DNA of 64,000 nt from Kaistia defluvii (GTDB lineage: Bacteria; Pseudomonadota; Alphaproteobacteria; Rhizobiales; Kaistiaceae), in the NCBI RefSeq assembly GCF_040548815.1, contig NZ_JBEPSM010000002.1, forward strand, positions 248,001-312,000, written 5' to 3'. This document shows, piece by piece, positions 22,736-31,362 of the stretch. A model generated the notes under the pieces. It had not been told where the DNA came from, did not search any database, and was given only the letters and a program-made list of their open reading frames with translations. The stretch's first letter is position 1. Each line of letters begins with the position of its first letter. Made by a program: the position numbers and the translations under genes.

Positions 22736-23993
22736 GGCGACTGTTCGTGACCGGAGGTTCCGCCATGACCTGTTCCCCGCGAGCGACGCCCTGAGGAACC
22801 TCGTGGCCGACATTGTGGAGCGGCTCCTACGGTACGAAGACAAACACCACGTCAGGAAGCGGAAGAGGAAGCCTAGAGACCTGGATGGGCTCCGGAATGT
22901 TGTCGCGGGCATCGTCGCCAACCTGGTGCATTCCACGGTCTTCTCGGCCGCGTCAGCTGCGATCATCCTGCCGCTGGCGAATGCTCGAAAGGTCCGAATT
23001 TCTCCAGTTCTGCCCGGCTTCGGCAGGGGGCTCAAGGCGGTCCTACAGGGGCTTCAGGCAATCGGGGTGGCCATTGTCACTCTTCCGACTGAACTCCATC
23101 AGGCAACCACGATAGCGCCCTCTGAGGGCTTCCGGGGCGAGGTCCTGTTGCACGCATTTACGACGCACGATTTCCGATGGAGCCCGGTGATCGACTGCAT
23201 CCACCTCAACAGAAAGGACCGGCAAGGAAAGCGGGAAGCGTTCGCCATACCGACGACAGCGGAGGCTGCCCTCTATCGAGAGGAGATGGAGGCGATCAAC
23301 GGCTATTTGGCCTCGGCGGATATCGCCTATGTCGGCAATGATCCTGTCGACACCAGCGACAGGTTGATGGCTCGCTACTTCAATCACCCGCCTCACGTAT
23401 CTCGGCCTTCCCTCGACCTTGGCGGGCGAATGTTCGGCGGCTTCTGGCAAGGGCTTAAGCGGGGGGCTCGTCGGCATATCCGCATCAGCGGGGAGCCCAT
23501 TGTCGAACTCGACTACAGGCAGATGTTCCCCCGGCTAGCCTATTCTCATGTTCAAGCCGGTCCGCCATCCGACGACGATGACCTGTACGACCTCCCGCAG
23601 CTTGCTGGCATCGGGTCGGATCATCGGGACACAGTCAAGAAAGCGTTCAACGCCCTGATGTTCAAGGCGGGGACGATGCGGAAGTGGCCGCCTGAGATTG
23701 CCGAGGGGCTTCCTTCGGGCTGCTCGGTGGGGGCATTCCGGAAGGCGCTCGTCGGCCGGCATCCCGCAATCACCGACCTCCTCAACACTGGGATCGGCTA
23801 TCGGCTGATGAACCGGGAAAGCTGCATCATGTGCCGTGTGCTCATGGGCTGCATCGCCCTCGGCATCACGGTCCTGCCGATCCACGACGCCGTTCTCTGC
23901 CCCGCATCCGCAGCCTTCATGGTCCAGCAGATCATGGCCGATGCTGCCCGCTATGTCGTGGGCCACACGGTGCCTGTCTCTGTGAAGCCCTAA
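22719..23993 (+). CDS. Small PolA-like palm-domain protein (424 aa)
   Basis: Three motifs in family-A polymerase order are visible: motif A VELDYRQMFPRLAY (Asp265), motif B HRDTVKKAFNALMFKAG (Arg303, Lys307, Phe310) and motif C LPIHDAVL (His389, Asp390). The segment FNHPPHVSRP then GGRMFGGFWQ also occurs in uncharacterised phage and plasmid proteins of this type. No 3'-5' exonuclease and little thumb sequence precede it, so it is much smaller than DNA polymerase I. It may be a mini-polymerase or primase-like enzyme. Neighbours RNase HI and HNH fit a replication module. Activity is inferred. Confidence 0.6.
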   Translation: MLLHPEATVRDRRFRHDLFPASDALRNLVADIVERLLRYEDKHHVRKRKRKPRDLDGLRNVVAGIVANLVHSTVFSAASAAIILPLANARKVRISPVLPGFGRGLKAVLQGLQAIGVAIVTLPTELHQATTIAPSEGFRGEVLLHAFTTHDFRWSPVIDCIHLNRKDRQGKREAFAIPTTAEAALYREEMEAINGYLASADIAYVGNDPVDTSDRLMARYFNHPPHVSRPSLDLGGRMFGGFWQGLKRGARRHIRISGEPIVELDYRQMFPRLAYSHVQAGPPSDDDDLYDLPQLAGIGSDHRDTVKKAFNALMFKAGTMRKWPPEIAEGLPSGCSVGAFRKALVGRHPAITDLLNTGIGYRLMNRESCIMCRVLMGCIALGITVLPIHDAVLCPASAAFMVQQIMADAARYVVGHTVPVSVKP

Positions 23994-24069
23994 CTGGATC
24001 GGACTTCCGTCCGTCCCTGATGGGAGGAGCACCGTTAGGGAGCCGGTCATCACCCCCACCACCCCCCCT

Positions 24070-24095
24070 CTATCTCCCTTAGTGAGCACCATAAG
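24070..24095 (-). promoter_or_regulatory. T3/T7-like phage RNA polymerase promoter resemblance
   Basis: Read on the minus strand this is CTTATGGTGCTCACTAAGGG followed by AGATAG. It resembles the T3/T7 late-promoter core (CTCACTA-AGGGAGA) apart from one base of length. It would fire leftwards against the PolA-like gene, and no second copy is evident, so it may be chance or a relic. Confidence 0.35.
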
Positions 24096-24149
24096 CTTGA
24101 CCAAAGGGCAACCATCGCCACGAAACCAACGAAAGCGAGGCAGACATCC

Positions 24150-24674
24150 ATGCATGTCATCGACATGAAGACGATCCCGACAGACACCACCCGCATCACC
24201 GTTCACACGGACGGGGCCTGTTCCGGCAATCCCGCTCCCGGAGGCTGGGCAGCAATCATCATTGGCTGGAACGGCGACGCCAAGTCATTTCGCCACGAGA
24301 TGAGCGGCGGCGATGAGGACCCGACGACCACGAACCAGCAAATGGAACTGACGGCGGCAATAGAGGCGCTTGTCTGGATCAAGGAGCAGAATGGCTTCGC
24401 GGTGACCACCCCGATCCTCATCCGCAGCGATAGCCAGTATCTCGTCAACGGCATGAATACCTGGCTACCGAACTGGCTCACAAATGGCTGGAAGGCTTCC
24501 GACAAGGGGCCAGTTAAGAACCGGAGCCACTGGGCATCGCTCGACTTCCTGTCAGGGGGCATGGACATCACTTGGGAGTGGGTGCGGGGTCATTCCGGCG
24601 ACCCACTAAACGAGGCCGTAGACGCTCTGGCGAAGGCGGCGATCCCGAAGAGGCCGCGCCGCCACGCCGCCTGA
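24150..24674 (+). CDS. rnhA: Ribonuclease HI (174 aa)
   Basis: The catalytic acidic residues are all in place: HTDGACSGNPAPGGW, QQMELTAAIEAL, RSDSQYLVNGM and VRGHSGDPLNEAVDALA. It removes RNA from RNA-DNA hybrids, for example primers during phage replication. The length is near normal, with a short N-terminal addition before TRITVHTD. It lies between the PolA-like protein and the virion-type gene and is followed by a terminator, so it belongs to the phage-like replication segment rather than being the host copy. Confidence 0.88.
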   Translation: MHVIDMKTIPTDTTRITVHTDGACSGNPAPGGWAAIIIGWNGDAKSFRHEMSGGDEDPTTTNQQMELTAAIEALVWIKEQNGFAVTTPILIRSDSQYLVNGMNTWLPNWLTNGWKASDKGPVKNRSHWASLDFLSGGMDITWEWVRGHSGDPLNEAVDALAKAAIPKRPRRHAA

Positions 24675-24709
24675 CCGCCGCGCTCATCCTTCTATCAGCA
24701 CACCCTTCC

Positions 24710-24742
24710 GGCCTCCGAGTGTCACCCGCTCGGGGGCCTTTT
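24710..24742 (+). terminator. Rho-independent terminator after RNase HI
   Basis: GGCCTCCGAG-N9-CTCGGGGGCC is a strong stem followed by TTTTCGTATT. Its layout resembles the one at 22246, suggesting a common origin of the segment. Confidence 0.75.
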
Positions 24743-24775
24743 CGTATTCATCATCAGCACAAGGAATTACCGCCC

Positions 24776-27172
24776 ATGGCCAACGGCCTCTTTGGAACCA
24801 ACATCGCCGCACCGGAAATCCGACAGGCGCAGCTACAGCCCGCCGCCGTCCCCGGCAGCACCTTCGTCCGCCCTCAACAGCGCGACGCGGGCGGCAACCT
24901 ACGGGCCCTTGCGGACGCCCTCGGAGGTCTCAACAGCGCCCTCCAAACCTACGGCACGGTTGTCGCCAAGGAGGAGGAAGATCCGCAGTCTCGGGCAAAC
25001 CGCGACTGGATCGCCAAGCGGCAACTCATGTCCACCGATCAGCTTCGCGAGGAGGCCCGTCTGGGCACCCCTGCGGGCGTTCGGGTGCGGGAGGATGCGC
25101 TCAACGCGCTGCTCGGTGAGAAGGCCAACGACGACTTCCGCACCCGCTGGACGACCTTCTACAACACCGAGTTCGACCGCTCGACGGGCGACGCCGCTGC
25201 CGAGTACGAGCGCCTCCGACAGGAGACCGCCGAGGCCCTCCCCAACGACCTGGCTAAGGCCAGCTTCTACCGGCTGACCAAGGACCACCAGTCGGCGTGG
25301 ATGCAGAAGGACGTTGAGGAGAAGACGAGCTACGTCAAGCAGCAGATCAACACCACGGTCATCGACAGCTTCCGCAACTCGATCGATGACAGCCTGAACA
25401 TCCACAAGCTGGACCCGGCCAAGGCCGCCGAGATCGTCTTCACTAAGTCGGCTTCGAACCGGGATTTCCTCGGGCTCTCCGGACAGGAGCAGAACGAGAC
25501 CATCTTCGCGATTGCCGAGGAGTACGCGCTTAAGGGCAACGAAGAGTTGGCCCGAGCGCTGCTGGATGGTGTCCGAAAGGGCGCTGATGGCAAGGACCTT
25601 CCGCCCCTCTCCAAGATCGCCGGCTACGCGGACAAGTCCATTCGCCTGATCGAACAGGCCGGGGCCATCCGGGACAAGAACGCCCGCGAGGGCAGCTTCA
25701 AGGTCCGCGTCGAGGATGACGACCTGATCATGCGCGGGGCCTTCACCGAGGCCGAAGCGGAGAAGCGGCGCAATACCGGCGTCTATACCGACCCTGAACT
25801 GGCGAACATGGTGGACCAGTCCAAGCGGGCCGGTGCTGCCATCCAGAACAAGAAGGCCACCGACGAGCAGAAGCGGGCCCTGAGGGTCAACTCCGAGCGG
25901 GAGCGAGGGCGCGTGATTGCCCAAGCGTACAGCGCCATGCAGCGGGTCGGCGGCATCACCGGTATCCGGGATGTCGAAATCCCTAGTCCGACAGGCGAGG
26001 GCACGACGACGCTCTCCCGCGCCAAGTCCATCGAACTCGTGACGGACCTCTTCGAAGAGAACCTTGAGGACCAGAAGGCGCAGAAGATCGCACAGGGCAC
26101 CCCGGAGGATGTTGCCGCGAAGCAGGTGCAGAGCGCCCGCATCGCTTGGTACTCCATGAACAGGCTGGACAATGCAGAGTGGTCCCATGCCCTCAACGGT
26201 ATCGCCAGTCTTGTCACCCCTGAGACCATCGCGGAGCGCGGTCAGCTTCTACCGCAGATGACGGCCAACGCGGATCTCTATCGGAACCTGAAGGCGGCCA
26301 ATCCCGGCTACCTCTCGACCCTGATCACCGACAAGGCGTCGCGGGAGTTCCTGGAGGTCTACGACAGGGCGATCACCACGAGGAGAATGCAGCCGGACGA
26401 GGCGCTGTTGATGGCGGCGCATGAGGTGGCCAAGGACGAGATCATGAAGGTGCGGTCGATGGTGTCACAGCAGGACGCCGGAAAGATCGCGGAGCGCCTC
26501 CTCCGGGATCTTGGGCTCAAGCGTGAGGGGGCGAATGCCGCCTTCGTGATGGGCCGCATCCACGACATGTCCCGCTCGGGGGCTTCCGAGAAGGAGATCA
26601 AGGCCGAGCTTCAGAAGGAGATCGAGGACACCTCGGTGCCGATCAACGGGGTACTGGTGTTCGACCACAGGGACCTTCCGGACGACTTTCCGGATCTCGT
26701 TCAGGACGAACTTAAGGGCGTCTTCGAGGTGTTCGGGAAGCGCTACGGCCTCCCTGACGCGAGCGACCTGTTCATCGTGGCCGAGAGCGGCGAGAGCAAG
26801 TGGTCCGTTTGGAGTAAGACGCTCCGACAGCCAGTAGGGGCGAGCATGATCACACCCGCCATCCTAGACCGGCGTAGGGGCATCCGTCAGGCAGCGCAGG
26901 ACGAGTTGACCCGAGCCATGGTCGCGAAGGACGACGCCAAGCGGGCTGAAGCCGAGCGGCAGTTCAACGAGGAAGTCTCCACTGATCGGGCCCGCCTTGC
27001 GGAGACCCGGAAGAGTGGTGGCCGCTTCATGAACTGGCTAGCCGATGCGCACGAGGACCGGCTCAACAAGCGCGTTGAGGCGGCTCAGGAGGTTCGCCTC
27101 AGGGGTGAACAGGAGCGCGCGAAGGCCCTCCGAGAGGAGCGCCAGAAGCGGAACAAGGGCGGTCGTCAGTAG
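24776..27172 (+). CDS. Internal virion protein-like, T7 gp15 type (798 aa)
   Basis: The start MANGLFGTNIAAPEIRQAQL with a short proline/glutamine-rich opening, then nearly 750 residues of charged helix (KDHQSAWMQKDVEEKTSYVK and similar), resembles internal core proteins of T7-like podophages in size and style. Those proteins are ejected into the cell with the DNA. The ATG at 24776 follows AAGGAATTAC; an upstream frame to 24572 overlaps RNase HI. No other head or tail gene accompanies it, which is strange. The C-terminal 60 residues are highly basic and acidic coiled coil. Confidence 0.5.
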   Translation: MANGLFGTNIAAPEIRQAQLQPAAVPGSTFVRPQQRDAGGNLRALADALGGLNSALQTYGTVVAKEEEDPQSRANRDWIAKRQLMSTDQLREEARLGTPAGVRVREDALNALLGEKANDDFRTRWTTFYNTEFDRSTGDAAAEYERLRQETAEALPNDLAKASFYRLTKDHQSAWMQKDVEEKTSYVKQQINTTVIDSFRNSIDDSLNIHKLDPAKAAEIVFTKSASNRDFLGLSGQEQNETIFAIAEEYALKGNEELARALLDGVRKGADGKDLPPLSKIAGYADKSIRLIEQAGAIRDKNAREGSFKVRVEDDDLIMRGAFTEAEAEKRRNTGVYTDPELANMVDQSKRAGAAIQNKKATDEQKRALRVNSERERGRVIAQAYSAMQRVGGITGIRDVEIPSPTGEGTTTLSRAKSIELVTDLFEENLEDQKAQKIAQGTPEDVAAKQVQSARIAWYSMNRLDNAEWSHALNGIASLVTPETIAERGQLLPQMTANADLYRNLKAANPGYLSTLITDKASREFLEVYDRAITTRRMQPDEALLMAAHEVAKDEIMKVRSMVSQQDAGKIAERLLRDLGLKREGANAAFVMGRIHDMSRSGASEKEIKAELQKEIEDTSVPINGVLVFDHRDLPDDFPDLVQDELKGVFEVFGKRYGLPDASDLFIVAESGESKWSVWSKTLRQPVGASMITPAILDRRRGIRQAAQDELTRAMVAKDDAKRAEAERQFNEEVSTDRARLAETRKSGGRFMNWLADAHEDRLNKRVEAAQEVRLRGEQERAKALREERQKRNKGGRQ

Positions 27173-27180
27173 AACGGAAA

Positions 27181-27204
27181 GCGGCCCCGCCATTGCGGGG
27201 TCGC
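27181..27204 (+). terminator. Possible terminator hairpin after the virion-like gene
   Basis: GCGGCCCCG-CCATTG-CGGGGTCGC forms a nine-base stem with one mismatch just after the stop. There is no T-run, so Rho-independent action is uncertain. Confidence 0.4.
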
Positions 27205-27288
27205 CCCAACTGCGTCACGCGGGCTGCACTCATGTGATGCGATTTGTGCGCAAAGGTGTTTAGCTAAGCGCCGAAACGTCGCTACGTC

Positions 27289-28050
27289 ATGATTTGGGGC
27301 AAAATGCTGAACGCGATCCTTTCCGGCAAGGCTGGGTCTGCATCGATAGGGGCCGAGGAAAACGTTTCATGGAGGCACATATTTAGGACGAATGAGGATC
27401 TCCTGACGGCAACGATCTTCGAGCGTCTTTCATACCTCGATGGACCAACGTGTTGGCAGATATTGTGTTCAACATTTGGCCCTGTGTTGCCCGAGCATCC
27501 TATTGCCATCATGAGAAAAATTGAGTTTTGGCCTAGGTGGTCAGACAGTTTAAATGAGGGGAGAAGTGTGGAGCCCGACGTCCTGCTCCAATTTGAACTT
27601 GGTGATGATCCTCCCCGAAAAGTTGACCTTATCGTTGAGGCAAAGCTGGGTGGGCAACAATATGCCGACCAATGGCGTCGCCAGATACAGTCCTACAAGA
27701 AGCGATCGATTGATGATGGCGGGGGCCGGGAAGTCGACGCGGCCTATTTTCTGGCAATCGGTGGGCTTGACGCTCCTGCTCGCCAGGTGATCGCTCGCCT
27801 TTCGGATCCCGCCCCAGCAGCCCTAGATGAGCACATCCGAGTTGTCGCCGCTGCGGCCGAGTGGAGCAGATTGGCCACGGCTATCCAAGAGACGAAGGTG
27901 GGCAACCAGCAAACCCAGAGGGTGCTTGATGATGTAGCTCAAGCGCTTGAGCTATTTGGGCACGGCCATATCCAAGAAATCAGTACTCTCGTGAATTTCG
28001 AAGCATTGAGATCCCCCGACAGCCTCCGCATTCTGCGGGCCCCCTTGTAA
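27289..28050 (+). CDS. Predicted PD-(D/E)XK nuclease (253 aa)
   Basis: The core motif is clear: Pro96-Asp97 in SVEPDVLLQFEL, then Glu117-Ala-Lys119 in VDLIVEAKLGGQQYADQWRR, with a following QIQSY helix. An upstream Glu (NEDLLTATIFERL) fits the first helix of the fold. The rest has no methylase or ATPase domain. Small proteins of this kind act as restriction or abortive-infection nucleases. A 208-aa partner follows after eleven bases. GC content and codon use are lower than in host genes. Confidence 0.65.
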   Translation: MIWGKMLNAILSGKAGSASIGAEENVSWRHIFRTNEDLLTATIFERLSYLDGPTCWQILCSTFGPVLPEHPIAIMRKIEFWPRWSDSLNEGRSVEPDVLLQFELGDDPPRKVDLIVEAKLGGQQYADQWRRQIQSYKKRSIDDGGGREVDAAYFLAIGGLDAPARQVIARLSDPAPAALDEHIRVVAAAAEWSRLATAIQETKVGNQQTQRVLDDVAQALELFGHGHIQEISTLVNFEALRSPDSLRILRAPL

Positions 28051-28060
28051 GGATATTTTG

Positions 28061-28687
28061 GTGCCTATACCGAAGGAAACATTGACCGATGTCCGCCGTG
28101 CTTACCGGCTGATCTGGGGCTACCAGCGTCGTATTATGGACATTCTGAATATGATGGCCGATGAGTTCGATACCCATGAATTCTACTGTTGGAAGACGTT
28201 AGACCGGGATCCCCCCGCGAAGCGGGGAACGAACCCACTCAAGAAGTGGGCCTGGGATCTTCTACCCCTCTACCAGGCCTCGTTCTTATACACGGCTGTC
28301 GGTAGTGATCGTGGGTCGCTCAAGGCGGGGGAGTGGTTGCTCGAATTCTATGTAAATTCGGACGACATTGATTTTAAAGGCTACCGGGCTGGCGAACCTG
28401 ATGCGCTGAAATTTCTGAGCCCTGAGAATAGCAATTCTATGATCTCGTTGGTGGCTTGGAAGTGTACACGAGATACCAAGGCTGATTGGTTTCGTGATAT
28501 TTGGAATTATTCCGATTGGCCAACAAGTGGGGATGTTTTGCAGATTGACGATTATCCCGTTCGTGCAATCAAACTGGAGTTTCCAATCGAGGATTTGGAC
28601 GGTAAGCCCGCGATCAAAAAGGCGGTTTCCGACTTTCGGGCGCTGTTGAAGGCGAAGCTTGAGATCGCTGAACCGTCAATAGCTTGA
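28061..28687 (+). CDS. Unknown partner of the PD-(D/E)XK protein (208 aa)
   Basis: The gene starts with GTG eleven bases after the nuclease stop, behind AAGGAT. The product begins with a helical segment (VRRAYRLIWGYQRRIMDILN) and continues as a tryptophan-rich alpha/beta protein (WAWDLLPLYQASFLY, GEWLLEFYVNSDDIDF). No known motif is visible. Position and shared base composition argue for a two-gene unit with the nuclease, perhaps as sensor, specificity or immunity subunit; that is inference. Confidence 0.6.
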   Translation: MPIPKETLTDVRRAYRLIWGYQRRIMDILNMMADEFDTHEFYCWKTLDRDPPAKRGTNPLKKWAWDLLPLYQASFLYTAVGSDRGSLKAGEWLLEFYVNSDDIDFKGYRAGEPDALKFLSPENSNSMISLVAWKCTRDTKADWFRDIWNYSDWPTSGDVLQIDDYPVRAIKLEFPIEDLDGKPAIKKAVSDFRALLKAKLEIAEPSIA

Positions 28688-28795
28688 TTGGATATTCGGC
28701 GACGACTTAGTGCATTTAGGGGGGGGGGCTGATGGCATTGTGCAGGTCACAGCGAGACGCACTAGGGCCGCTTTTCGCCCCCGTCGTCAGGCCAC
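28688..28795. other. Short gap with a ten-G tract between the nuclease pair and the integrase
   Basis: The gap contains a run of ten G at 28719-28728. It separates convergent transcripts. No hairpin with a T-run is seen. Confidence 0.45.
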
Positions 28796-30517
28796 CTATT
28801 TCAATGGCTCCTTAGGGTACTTGTCCATCTCGGCTCGGAGGCCACCCATGTCGCCATAGGTGTCGCCCAAGCCGGGGAGACGGTGCCCCACGATGAATTC
28901 GCGTTTCTCGTGGTCAATCCCGGCGGCTCGTGCGCGTGTCACAAAACGGTGCCGCCAACCGTGGTTCGGCTGTACTTCCTTGTCTGTCACCCCGACGACC
29001 TCGCGCACCCATTCGCTCAAGCGGCCGCCAGCCGCCTTAGCCCGTCCCGAGTTCTTCTCTTGGTTTCCAGCATCATTGATGAAAAGCGGACCGGCCCCGA
29101 CTGCATCGATCATCGCCAGAAAGCCGCGCTCCACGAGGTCAGCATGAACCGGCACGTCCCGGTAGATGCCCGACTTGGTAGACCCCGCCTCGGGCTTCAG
29201 TCGCATCACCCACCCGCCCGCTTCCTTACGGACATCGGAGCCGCGAAGCTGGGCCACCTCAGCAACGCGAGCCCCAGAGTAAGCCATAAGCCATGGCAGC
29301 CATTGAAGGGCCCTGTGAGACGCGCCAACTCGACGCCCCTTCTCGACACTGAGAGACGCAGACAGGATTGCCTTTGCCTCGGCATCGGTAAAACCTTTCT
29401 CCCGGTTCCGCTGCTTCTTGTCCGCGCCTATGAGTGTCCCGCTGGCGGGGTTGACGCCCAAAGCTCCGTCAGCGACCTGGCGTTCATAGACGGCTCGCAC
29501 GCACGCCAGCTTCTTCGAGCTGATCGTTTTTGCCGACAGCCCCAAGGCCAGCAGATGGTCGCGCCAAGCGGCAATGTCGGCCCGAGATATGCGCATAGGA
29601 TCTGTGATCTTGCGCTCTCGCTGGACGAAGCCCCCGAACTCCTCAACGAAGATGCTCCGGTAGGAGCGGATAGTTCTTGCCGATCGGGAGCCGTGTTTGC
29701 CGGGAACGCGCACATAGGTAGCAAACACATCTTCGAACGATCCCGCACCACTAACGACAGAGACGGCGGCGGGTGGCTCCAGTGGCACGAAGCGCTGCTC
29801 TACCGGATCGGGAGAATAGTCATCGCGGGAATAACGCTTCAGCGTGACAGCGGCGTCAGTCGAGGCGCGCTCAATAGCCAGCAGGAGCCGCCCCCGACTG
29901 TCAGTGTCAACGATTTCGCCGTAGCCCGCCAATACCCAGTCCGTGAGCCAGCCAAAGCGGCGCTCCATGCCCTCAAAGGCCGTCGAAGTCATACGGGGCA
30001 GGGCGTCGATAGCTCCGCTCACATCGGTTCCAAAGGCATTCAGGGCGTCCTGCGCAGCGTCTCCGATATCCGGGGAGAGCAACGGCGGCGACGAAACGCG
30101 GCCCTCGCGGGTAGCTCTGTTGAACGCCTTCACGGCAATCCACATTTCGGGCGTTCCGGGGTTCTCCTCGAAGCGGTCCTTGAATAGCCGGTAGACTTCC
30201 CCCGACAGGGCGTTGATGCGCCGCTGCGAGAGCGTCGTGGGACCAGTCCTGAGGTTTTGCCAAACGGTCTCAAGGTGAGCCAGAGCGAGCCCCTGACGCT
30301 GACGGCCAACTGCCTCGTCACTCGTCGCCAAGGAACAGCGCACGGTCTCGCTTAGGGTGACGACAACGCAATGCTCGGGGGAATTTCCGTTTGCGGGGAA
30401 GTCAAATCGGACTGGGAGGCCTCTCGCACGTTCTCGGATATCGGCGGGAACACGAAGCTTCAATTGGTGCCGAGAGCTATCTCGGCGGGCTGTCGGACGC
30501 GGCATTCTGAGCACCAT
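28796..30517 (-). CDS. int: Tyrosine integrase of the tRNA-Thr island (573 aa)
   Basis: The N-terminus (MPRPTARRDSSRHQLKLRVP) is the DUF6538-type opening seen in large proteobacterial integrases. The catalytic residues are in SGARVAEVAQLRGSDV (Arg), HGWRHRFVTRARAAG (His-x-x-Arg), VGHRLPGLGDTYG (His and Tyr). It reads towards the interior from next to tRNA-Thr, so it should catalyse integration and excision of the 11162-30624 island. The ATG at 30517 has AGGAG nine bases upstream; a second ATG lies at 30505. Confidence 0.88.
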   Translation of the reverse strand: MVLRMPRPTARRDSSRHQLKLRVPADIRERARGLPVRFDFPANGNSPEHCVVVTLSETVRCSLATSDEAVGRQRQGLALAHLETVWQNLRTGPTTLSQRRINALSGEVYRLFKDRFEENPGTPEMWIAVKAFNRATREGRVSSPPLLSPDIGDAAQDALNAFGTDVSGAIDALPRMTSTAFEGMERRFGWLTDWVLAGYGEIVDTDSRGRLLLAIERASTDAAVTLKRYSRDDYSPDPVEQRFVPLEPPAAVSVVSGAGSFEDVFATYVRVPGKHGSRSARTIRSYRSIFVEEFGGFVQRERKITDPMRISRADIAAWRDHLLALGLSAKTISSKKLACVRAVYERQVADGALGVNPASGTLIGADKKQRNREKGFTDAEAKAILSASLSVEKGRRVGASHRALQWLPWLMAYSGARVAEVAQLRGSDVRKEAGGWVMRLKPEAGSTKSGIYRDVPVHADLVERGFLAMIDAVGAGPLFINDAGNQEKNSGRAKAAGGRLSEWVREVVGVTDKEVQPNHGWRHRFVTRARAAGIDHEKREFIVGHRLPGLGDTYGDMGGLRAEMDKYPKEPLK

Positions 30518-30597
30518 TGTGGCACGCTCCTGTGGCACGGTGGAGCAAGCCGAACCCTAGGAATGACGCAGTTTTCTAACGATATCAAGGGGATGAG

Positions 30598-30624
30598 GTG
30601 GTGCTGCAAGAGAGGATTGAACTC
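30598..30624. repeat. Right attachment site inside tRNA-Thr
   Basis: The 27 bases match 11162-11188 exactly and cover the acceptor 3' strand and T-stem of tRNA-Thr. The tRNA stays complete here, as expected when an element brings along the missing 3' end. Confidence 0.85.
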
Positions 30625-30673
30625 TCGACCTCACCATTACCAATGGTGTGCTCTACCACTGAGCTACTGCAGC
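30599..30673 (-). tRNA. tRNA-Thr (GGT)
   Basis: Read on the minus strand: acceptor GCTGCAG pairs with TTGCAGC, D arm GCTC...GAGC, anticodon stem CACCA/TGGTG around TTGGTAA with anticodon GGT, T arm GAGAG-TTCAATC-CTCTC, and an encoded CCA end. It serves as the integration site of the island. Confidence 0.95.
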
Positions 30674-31362
30674 GCCGGCCGGTGAATTTCCCGGACGGCG
30701 GTCTATTGCCACAGCGAGGCGGTGGGATCAAGCGCCTGCCGGCACAGTTCCCGGTCTTTCTCGCCGGAAACGCATAATCCGGCCGATTACAGCCGAAAAG
30801 GCCTGTGAAAGACAAAGTCATCCACAGGCGGCCCGTCCAAGATCCGGCGGCAAAAGCAAAAAGCGGAGCGCGGTCGGGCTCGGAGCCAGCCATTTGGGTT
30901 CGGTACCGGGGGCAGGGGCGGGAAGGCCGCCATGGCATGGTCCAGCGCGAGGCTCCGGGCGGGGCTGGGCGTCGCGGAAGTGCGGAAGGTGGCACGGCGA
31001 ACCGCTGAAGTCGGGCCAGGCGGATGGCTCAGGCCGCGCATGGCGGATGGTGGGAAGGCATAGCGAGGTCGCACCAGGGAGATGGCCGGCGCAGGAGCAG
31101 GCCGGCTCAGCGGCACGCCGGCCCAAGCGAAGGCGGCAAGATAGCCGCACCCGGACCCGGCGGGTGCGGCGCGCGGCCACGGTCCCCTGCATACAGCGGC
31201 CAGCAGCGATGCAAGGCGGGACACGAGTATCCGACCCGATCGTCCGCGACCGACGCCCGTGCAAATGACTTTGTGCGCGGCGTGACGGTTGGCCTATAGA
31301 AACCAGCACGCCGCCGTTTCGCTGGCGACTTGTTCAACTGTTCGAATTCGGGACCGAGTGGC
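30674..31362. other. GC-rich region without a supportable gene
   Basis: Nearly 700 bases between tRNA-Thr and a small host gene. Long frames exist on every strand because of the high GC content, but none has a start signal, hydrophobic pattern or domain I recognise. It may carry leader sequence or a decayed host gene. Confidence 0.5.

Larger units (their letters stand above)
11162..30624. mobile_element. Integrated island at tRNA-Thr (about 19.4 kb) with defence and phage genes
   Basis: A 27-base sequence identical to the 3' end of tRNA-Thr occurs at 11162-11188 and again at 30598-30624, where the tRNA is complete. A tyrosine integrase lies just inside the right copy, the standard arrangement for tRNA-targeting islands. 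Contents run from a Detocs operon through recombinases and T7-like phage genes to a nuclease pair. Two further recombinases inside suggest a composite built by several insertions. Most of the left arm is less GC-rich than the host backbone. Confidence 0.85.

Noticed and set aside
24899..26188. Long minus-strand frame opposite the virion-like gene
   Set aside because: It lies entirely antisense to a well-supported coding sequence, has no start signal and a leucine/glycine/valine-rich shadow composition.
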